Below are positions 59,182 through 64,000 of a stretch of 64,000 nt of DNA, piece after piece. Each line of letters begins with the position of its first letter. The first letter of the stretch is position 1. Position numbers and translations under genes: made by a program. The stretch lies in the NCBI GenBank assembly GCA_004102785.1, contig SCEJ01000006.1, forward strand, positions 16,618 to 80,617, read 5' to 3'. This DNA comes from Muribaculaceae bacterium Isolate-013 (NCI). Its GTDB lineage: Bacteria > Bacteroidota > Bacteroidia > Bacteroidales > Muribaculaceae. A model generated the notes under the pieces. It saw only the letters and a list, made by a program, of their open reading frames with translations, was not told where the DNA came from and made no database searches.

Positions 59182-62100
59182 GGCTTCGGCCGGTTCGGGC
59201 AAAACGTTCACCCTTGCCCGCGAATACATAAGGCTTCTGCTCGGACGCAAGGATGCTTCCGGGGGCTTCCGGCTGCGCTCGCCGAAGGAATACGGCTTCG
59301 GGCAGCCGAAAGCGCATGGCGCCATTCTTGCCGTGACCTTCACCAACAAGGCCACCGAAGAGATGACGCAGCGCATCGTAAAGGAGCTTTACCTGCTGGC
59401 GCACCAGGACTCGCCGCAGGCGCCCAAAAGCGCCCATGCGGAATATTTCACCGACCTCTTCGGGTGCTCGCGCCAGGCGCTGGCGGCGGCATCGCGCCGG
59501 GCGCTGGCCGACCTGCTGTTCAACTTCTCGTGGTTCAATGTCAGCACCATCGACTCGTTCTTCCAGAACATCGTGCGTGTGTTCGCCCGCGACCTTGACC
59601 TGCCCGACAACTACACCCTGGAGATTGACCAGCGCTATCCGGTGATGGAGTCGGTGCGCACCATGCTCGACTCCATCAACCTGCCGCGTCCCTCCGACCC
59701 GCACGAGGGGCGCCGCCGCGCGTTCCTTTTCCGCTCGCTGAGCGACTATATGAAGCACCTGATGAGCCAGGGGAAAGCGGCCCACCTGATGTCGCAGTCG
59801 TCAAACCTCAACCGCGAGCTGGTCGACACCATCAACAACCTGATCAACGAGGACTACAAGCAGCGGCGCACGGAGATGGATGCCTACTTCTCCGACCCGG
59901 AGCGCCTCCAGGGCTTCTTCGACGCGCTCTCGGCGCAGATAGAGGAGGCTTACTGCCGCATGGCCGAGGCATCGCGCGCCGTGCTGTCGCTCCAGCCCGA
60001 GAAAAATGTGCAGGCAAATCTGCTGAAGGTGCTGGCGCGCCTGGCCGCCGGGGAGCGTCCCGAGAAATTCACCGATGCAATAATGGCGGTTGTGGGCGGC
60101 GACAAGTCACCCTATAAAGGAGCCTGGGCGAAAGACCCCTCCAAGGCCGATCCGGTGGTGGCGCGCGCCCTCGACGAGGCTCTGGCGGCCATGGCGGCGA
60201 TGCCACAGGTGAGGCTGTGCTCTTTCGTGCGCTCGCGGTTTTACCCGATGGTGCTCTTCAGCTATGCCGCCACCGAACTTGAAAAGTATTGCCGCGACAA
60301 CGAGTCGTTCCTCCTCGGCGACACCAACGACCTCCTCACCGAGCTTATCGACGAGGCCGATGCGCCGTTTATCTACGAGCGCACCGGTGCGCTGATAAGC
60401 CATTTCCTTATCGATGAGTTCCAGGACACATCGAAGATGCAGTGGCAGAATTTCGCGCCGCTGGTGCGCGAGAGCCTGGCGCGCGGCGAGAGCGACCTTA
60501 TCATCGGCGACGAGAAGCAGAGTATTTACCGCTTCCGCAACGCCGACTCCGAACTGCTCGGACACCGGGTGGAGGAGGAGATGGCGGCCCGCTTCGGCGA
60601 CGATGCCGTGGGGGTGCGGGGCGTGGCGATAGAGGAGAACACCAACTGGCGCTCCGCCCGCGAGATTGTGCTCTTCAACAACACTCTTTTCCGCGCTATG
60701 GCGCAGATTGTAGACTCCCTCTCGCAGGGCGATGCCGTGGCGCGGGCCTACCGCGGCCTTGTGCAGCAGGTGGCCGCGAAAAACTATGAGTCGCTGCCGG
60801 GATACGTGGAGATTGTGATGCACCACACCGCCAAAGCCGACAAGGACGCGCCGGCCGAAGATGTGCCCGACAGCGACCGGCGCACTCTCGGCGAACTTAC
60901 CGCCGCCATAGAAAGCCAGTTGCGGCGCGGATACAGACCGAGCGACATTGCCGTGCTGGTGCGCGACCACATCTCCGGCCAGAAGGTGATTGACTGCCTG
61001 CTGGAACGGATGGCGCAGCCCGACTGGGAGTTCGGCCAGATAAGGATTATGTCGAGCGACGCCCTGGAGGTCGGCTCCAGTCCCACGGTGATGATGATCG
61101 TCAACATGCTGCACCTGCTCTCCACCCCGGAGATGATTACCGACCTGCGCCACTTCGCACGCAGCGGCGAGACCAGGATGATACCGAACCCGGAGTTTCT
61201 GCGCCGGCGCCTCATACACCGTTTCCAGCTATGCCTCTACCGCAAGGAGGAGCGCATCCTGCCCGACGGGTCGGTGGAGACAGTGACGCTCACCCCCTCG
61301 GAAGCCCTTGCCCGCGCGCTCGACGGCATGGAGGATGACCGGCCCGACGAACTCCAGCGCCAGATCGATGAAAGCCTGGCGTCGCTCGCCACACAGAGCT
61401 GCCCCAACCTTTACGAGCTTGTGGAGAGCATTATACAGAAAACCGTGCCACCCGAACAGGCTGCCGCCGACATTGCTTTCGTGACCGCCTTCCAGGACCA
61501 GGTGCTGGACTTCACCGAATGCGCCCAGGCCGACATGGCTTCGTTTCTCAGGTGGTTCGGCCGCAAGGGGCGCACCGAGAAGCTCGCGGCGCCCGACGGC
61601 CTCGATGCCATAACCGTAACGACCATACACCAGTCGAAGGGTCTGGAATACAACTGCGTGCATCTGCCTTTCTTCTCGCGCGCACTGGTGCGCACGGCCG
61701 CCACCGGCACGTCATGGTACGACGTGCCCCCCGGCTCATTCCCGGGCATAGACTCCGCGCTTGTGCCGCCGATGCTTCCGCTCGAGAACCTCTCCACGCT
61801 GGCGGCATACCCTCCATTCGCCCCCGCCTACGACCGATACTGCGAGGAGCAGCGACTCGACTCGCTCAATGTGGCATACGTGGCCTTCACACGTCCGGTG
61901 CGCGAGCTCAACGTATATGCCACGGCTAAGGACGACGAAAAATCCGTGTCGCTCGGCACGGTGCTTCGCCGCGCCCTCGAGGAGGCGACCGACCAATGGC
62001 TCGCCGACGAAGGCAACGCCTCCGGGGAGATGCGCCGTTGGATGCGCCCGCTGGCGCCTGGCGTCACCGTAGAGCCGGAGGCCGGAGGGGAGTGCCTGCG

Positions 62101-62707
62101 GTTCACAATGGGGAGCCCCACAGCTCCGGTGGCCTCCGGCGGAAAGGAGACCGGACCCTGGGCCGACCTCCCGGAACTCCCCCTCCCTCCGGGAGTGCTT
62201 GCCGGATACAATGTCTACACCCGAAAGGAAATCGCCATATCCGACAGCCTCGACGAGATTCAGCGCTACTCTATTTCCGACGAACGCCGCTACGGACTGT
62301 TTCTGCACGATGTGCTCGGCGGCGTGGCCCGCATCGCCGACCTGCCGCAGGCAATGCGCCGGGCCGCCTACCGCGCGCGCCTGACTCCGGAGGAGGAGCG
62401 CCACCAGCTCCGGCTGCTGGAGAAGGCTCTTGATGACCCGAGGGTGCGCCCGTGGTTCGAGGGCTATACCAGGGTCGTGACCGAGCGACCGTCGACTACC
62501 GCCGACGGTGTGCGCCGACCCGACCGCATTGTATGGCTCCCCTCGGGCGAGGTGTGCGTGATTGACTATAAATTCGGAGCCGAGAAGAAAAGCTATTACC
62601 GCCAGGTGGGCCGCTATATGCAGTTGCTCGCCGACATGGGCCACACGAAGGTAAGCGGATACATATGGTATCCCCTCCAGGGGGTGATACGCAGCGTGAA
62701 ACCATGA
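59165..62707 (+). CDS. AddA/RecB-like UvrD-family helicase with C-terminal PD-(D/E)XK nuclease
   Basis: A protein of about 1180 residues. Walker A KASAGSGKTFTLA lies at residues 6-18. TFTNKATEEM is motif Ia, DEFQDTSK is motif II, GDEKQSIYRFRNAD is motif III and VTTIHQSKGLEYNCV is motif V. The C-terminus carries the nuclease signature RRPDRIVWLP then CVIDYKFG. It probably resects double-strand breaks for recombination. No ATG gives the start; the GTG at 59165 lies 9 bases before the Walker A region and inside the end of uvrC. No addB or recC gene is adjacent; the partner must lie elsewhere or be absent. Confidence 0.93.
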   Translation: MLQIHKASAGSGKTFTLAREYIRLLLGRKDASGGFRLRSPKEYGFGQPKAHGAILAVTFTNKATEEMTQRIVKELYLLAHQDSPQAPKSAHAEYFTDLFGCSRQALAAASRRALADLLFNFSWFNVSTIDSFFQNIVRVFARDLDLPDNYTLEIDQRYPVMESVRTMLDSINLPRPSDPHEGRRRAFLFRSLSDYMKHLMSQGKAAHLMSQSSNLNRELVDTINNLINEDYKQRRTEMDAYFSDPERLQGFFDALSAQIEEAYCRMAEASRAVLSLQPEKNVQANLLKVLARLAAGERPEKFTDAIMAVVGGDKSPYKGAWAKDPSKADPVVARALDEALAAMAAMPQVRLCSFVRSRFYPMVLFSYAATELEKYCRDNESFLLGDTNDLLTELIDEADAPFIYERTGALISHFLIDEFQDTSKMQWQNFAPLVRESLARGESDLIIGDEKQSIYRFRNADSELLGHRVEEEMAARFGDDAVGVRGVAIEENTNWRSAREIVLFNNTLFRAMAQIVDSLSQGDAVARAYRGLVQQVAAKNYESLPGYVEIVMHHTAKADKDAPAEDVPDSDRRTLGELTAAIESQLRRGYRPSDIAVLVRDHISGQKVIDCLLERMAQPDWEFGQIRIMSSDALEVGSSPTVMMIVNMLHLLSTPEMITDLRHFARSGETRMIPNPEFLRRRLIHRFQLCLYRKEERILPDGSVETVTLTPSEALARALDGMEDDRPDELQRQIDESLASLATQSCPNLYELVESIIQKTVPPEQAAADIAFVTAFQDQVLDFTECAQADMASFLRWFGRKGRTEKLAAPDGLDAITVTTIHQSKGLEYNCVHLPFFSRALVRTAATGTSWYDVPPGSFPGIDSALVPPMLPLENLSTLAAYPPFAPAYDRYCEEQRLDSLNVAYVAFTRPVRELNVYATAKDDEKSVSLGTVLRRALEEATDQWLADEGNASGEMRRWMRPLAPGVTVEPEAGGECLRFTMGSPTAPVASGGKETGPWADLPELPLPPGVLAGYNVYTRKEIAISDSLDEIQRYSISDERRYGLFLHDVLGGVARIADLPQAMRRAAYRARLTPEEERHQLRLLEKALDDPRVRPWFEGYTRVVTERPSTTADGVRRPDRIVWLPSGEVCVIDYKFGAEKKSYYRQVGRYMQLLADMGHTKVSGYIWYPLQGVIRSVKP

Positions 62708-63381
62708 TTCAACCTGCGATTACGATGAAGCACGCCATAAGAATATCACTCGCCATAGCGGCGGCGGTTATCGCTGCCGTCACCGCTGCATATGCCGATC
62801 CGCCCGCCCTGCCGCCTCTGGAGCCGGTGGCCGACAACCTCTCGCCCATGCGGAAGGTGTATCGCGGCAAATATCACACCCTGACCGAGGAGGGCGACAC
62901 TGTGCTTGTGCTCGTGTTCAACGAGATTACCGTGTATCCGCCCCTGAAATTCAAGAATAAAAAGCAGGAAGAATTCTATTGGCGCACCGTGCGCGACGTA
63001 AAGAAAGCTCTACCCTATGCGCGCCTGATTACCGCCACTCTGCTCGAGACCTACGAATATATCGAGACCTTCCCCACACAGGCCGAACGCGAGCGATACC
63101 TCAAGGAGATGGAGGGAGCAGTGTTCAAACAATACAAACCGGTGCTGAAAAAATTCACCAAATCGCAAGCCAAAATGCTAGTCAAGCTCATACGCCGCCA
63201 GACCGACCAAAGCGGCTACGACATACTCAAAGCCTTCCTGGGCTCTTTCCGCGCTACATTCTGGCAAGGCTTCGGCAAGCTGTTCGGCGTAAACCTGAAA
63301 GGGGACTACCGCCCCGACTCCGATGAGAACGACGCCATAATCGAGCGCGTAGTCATCGCCGTGGAACAGGGCCAGCTCTGA
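62704..63381 (+). CDS. DUF4294 family exported protein
   Basis: A protein of 225 residues with a signal peptide (hydrophobic run ISLAIAAAVIAAVTAAYA) and a mature part containing VLVLVFNEITVYPPLKFKNKKQEEFYWRTVRDVKKALPYARLI. This is the signature of DUF4294, an uncharacterised Bacteroidetes family, and the rest (GAVFKQYKPVLKKFTKSQAKMLVKLIRRQTDQSGYD) also fits. The ATG at 62704 overlaps the helicase stop (ATGA); an ATG at 62725 gives a tighter signal peptide. Probably periplasmic; role unknown. Confidence 0.88.
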   Translation: MIQPAITMKHAIRISLAIAAAVIAAVTAAYADPPALPPLEPVADNLSPMRKVYRGKYHTLTEEGDTVLVLVFNEITVYPPLKFKNKKQEEFYWRTVRDVKKALPYARLITATLLETYEYIETFPTQAERERYLKEMEGAVFKQYKPVLKKFTKSQAKMLVKLIRRQTDQSGYDILKAFLGSFRATFWQGFGKLFGVNLKGDYRPDSDENDAIIERVVIAVEQGQL

Positions 63382-63954
63382 CCCCCTCCAACCACCCCCC
63401 AACAACACAAAGACAATCGGATGCCGTTAGAGTGGAAAAAGATACAACCTCTGACAAATATATATCCGGCGATATTTTGAGTATGGACTGAAAAACTTTG
63501 CGTACCTTTGCGATATCCGCCTGCCCGACCCTGCCGGAGAAACCCTGAAGCATTCCGAACGGCCGGTATAAAACAATTTTGAACACAACGAGAACAACAC
63601 CACCCGCATCGTCAGTTCCCTGGTCAACTTCATGTCGGCACGCATCGACCGCTCCCGCCCATCCGATTAGCCCCCGCTCCGCCTTCCCCCATCCATTGCC
63701 CCAAATTCTCCCCACATATCCCCACACATCACGCCGCTCCGTTCGTCGCTCAATCCGCCAGAACAAACAGACTCTCACCCCATTCCCCCAACCTATAAAA
63801 CACCTCAACGAGGTTTTATAAATTAAAAAAAATCAAAAAATTACCTCAATATTTTGGTATCAAAAAAAAGCTGTAAGTATGTTTTATTAAAGAATTAATG
63901 CAATGAAATCCATTTTCAAACGTTATTGTCTTACATATACTTATCTCTCCAATT
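63382..63954. other. Intergenic, AT-rich region near the right edge
   Basis: Contents: a TACCTTTG promoter-like box (63503-63510) without a credible gene after it. A short open stretch follows (about 63572-63670, reading FEHNENNTTRIVSSLVNFMS) that lacks a start codon. Next comes an imperfect hairpin around 63793-63822 (ACCTC/GAGGT within A/T-rich arms). The last 200 bases are sharply more AT-rich than the rest of the window. The open frames between 63427 and 63821 on both strands look like composition shadows. Confidence 0.5.
63503..63510 (+). promoter_or_regulatory. -7-like box with no assigned gene
   Basis: TACCTTTG with TTTG at 63476-63479 (spacing 23, a little long). Any transcript would read into the short open stretch at 63572-63670; a small RNA or small protein cannot be excluded. 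Confidence 0.35.
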
Positions 63955-64000
63955 ATGTCAAGACAAGCAACGAAGATAAATATAAGCGAGGAGCAACGAA
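63955..64000 (+). CDS. Start of a possible IS630-type transposase (runs off the window)
   Basis: Only 15 codons are visible: MSRQATKINISEEQR. This looks like the N-terminus of an IS630-family transposase, where a similar ...SEEER/Q stretch precedes the helix-turn-helix. The DNA around it is AT-rich and different from the rest of the window, as expected of a recent insertion. A second frame, starting at the ATG at 63903, is also open to the edge. Very little sequence supports the call. Confidence 0.3.
   Translation, partial: MSRQATKINISEEQR

Noticed and set aside
63572..63670. Small protein reading FEHNENNTTRIVSSLVNFMS
   Set aside because: It has coding-like character but no start codon within the open stretch and a stop just upstream; at most a remnant.

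Overview
The window looks like a chromosomal segment from a GC-rich member of the Bacteroidales, most likely a gut Muribaculaceae-type organism (inference; no rRNA gene is present). The evidence is a SusC/SusD/SusE/SusF cluster, a TonB receptor with an STN domain beside an ECF sigma factor, Bacteroidetes-only families (probable DUF4249, PCMD, DUF4294 and DUF4595 proteins), promoters of the TTTG-N20-TAnnTTTG type instead of sigma-70 boxes, and almost no Shine-Dalgarno sequences. No tRNA, rRNA or CRISPR array was found.

Layout. 1-4282 (minus strand): a cell-surface signalling cassette with an ECF sigma factor, a small beta-barrel protein, a reduced anti-sigma (DUF4974-like) protein, an STN-TonB receptor and the start of a lipoprotein. 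4753-7763: ybeY, mnmG and apt, with a consensus parS site just after mnmG. 8001-15313: a PCMD protein, an acyltransferase, a sigma-54 activator, an LptE-like lipoprotein, a TPR-like protein, secG, two lipoproteins, a SUI1/YciH factor and a Sua5/YciO protein. 15240-24119: a flippase, an RlmL-like methyltransferase with a long charged tail, purD, a membrane protein, pdxB, a TrmH-type methyltransferase, rbfA and an FtsX-type permease. 24120-24443: a hairpin terminator, a REP-like palindrome and a small transposon-like element with a 9-bp target duplication. 24444-28824: sulP and upp on the minus strand, then two envelope proteins. 29032-29855: a decayed IS982-family copy. 30393-37727: the SusC-SusD-SusE-SusF operon, ending in a strong terminator. 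37855-38059: dispersed palindromic and heptamer repeats. 38053-46552: ribF, a HAD hydrolase, a phospholipase A1-like outer membrane enzyme, three unassigned proteins and a polyprenyl diphosphate synthase. 46612-49743: a wecC-wecG-wecB-like operon for a ManNAc/ManNAcA-containing glycan. 49866-55906: trmB, mrp, aroQ, an O-methyltransferase, ribE and a GH31 enzyme. 56118-57131: an AT-rich leucine-rich-repeat surface protein. 57337-63381: uvrC, an AddA/RecB-like helicase-nuclease and a DUF4294 protein. 63382-64000: AT-rich DNA ending in what may be a new transposase gene.

How the genes work together. Most are housekeeping genes in short operons with 1-4 base stop/start overlaps. Accessory content falls into four parts: the sigma/TonB signalling set, the glycan-capturing Sus operon (whose likely enzyme partner, the GH31, sits about 16 kb away), the Wec-like surface glycan set, and repeat or mobile DNA between convergent genes. 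The most unusual recurring signal is the position of the -7 promoter box, which lies 4-9 bases from the start codon in several genes and implies leaderless or nearly leaderless mRNAs. I did not find a convincing new multi-gene defence or metabolic system. The best candidates for undescribed biology are the small inverted-repeat element, the CTAACCT heptamer arrays, the 768-residue orphan protein and the charged tail on the RlmL-like enzyme.
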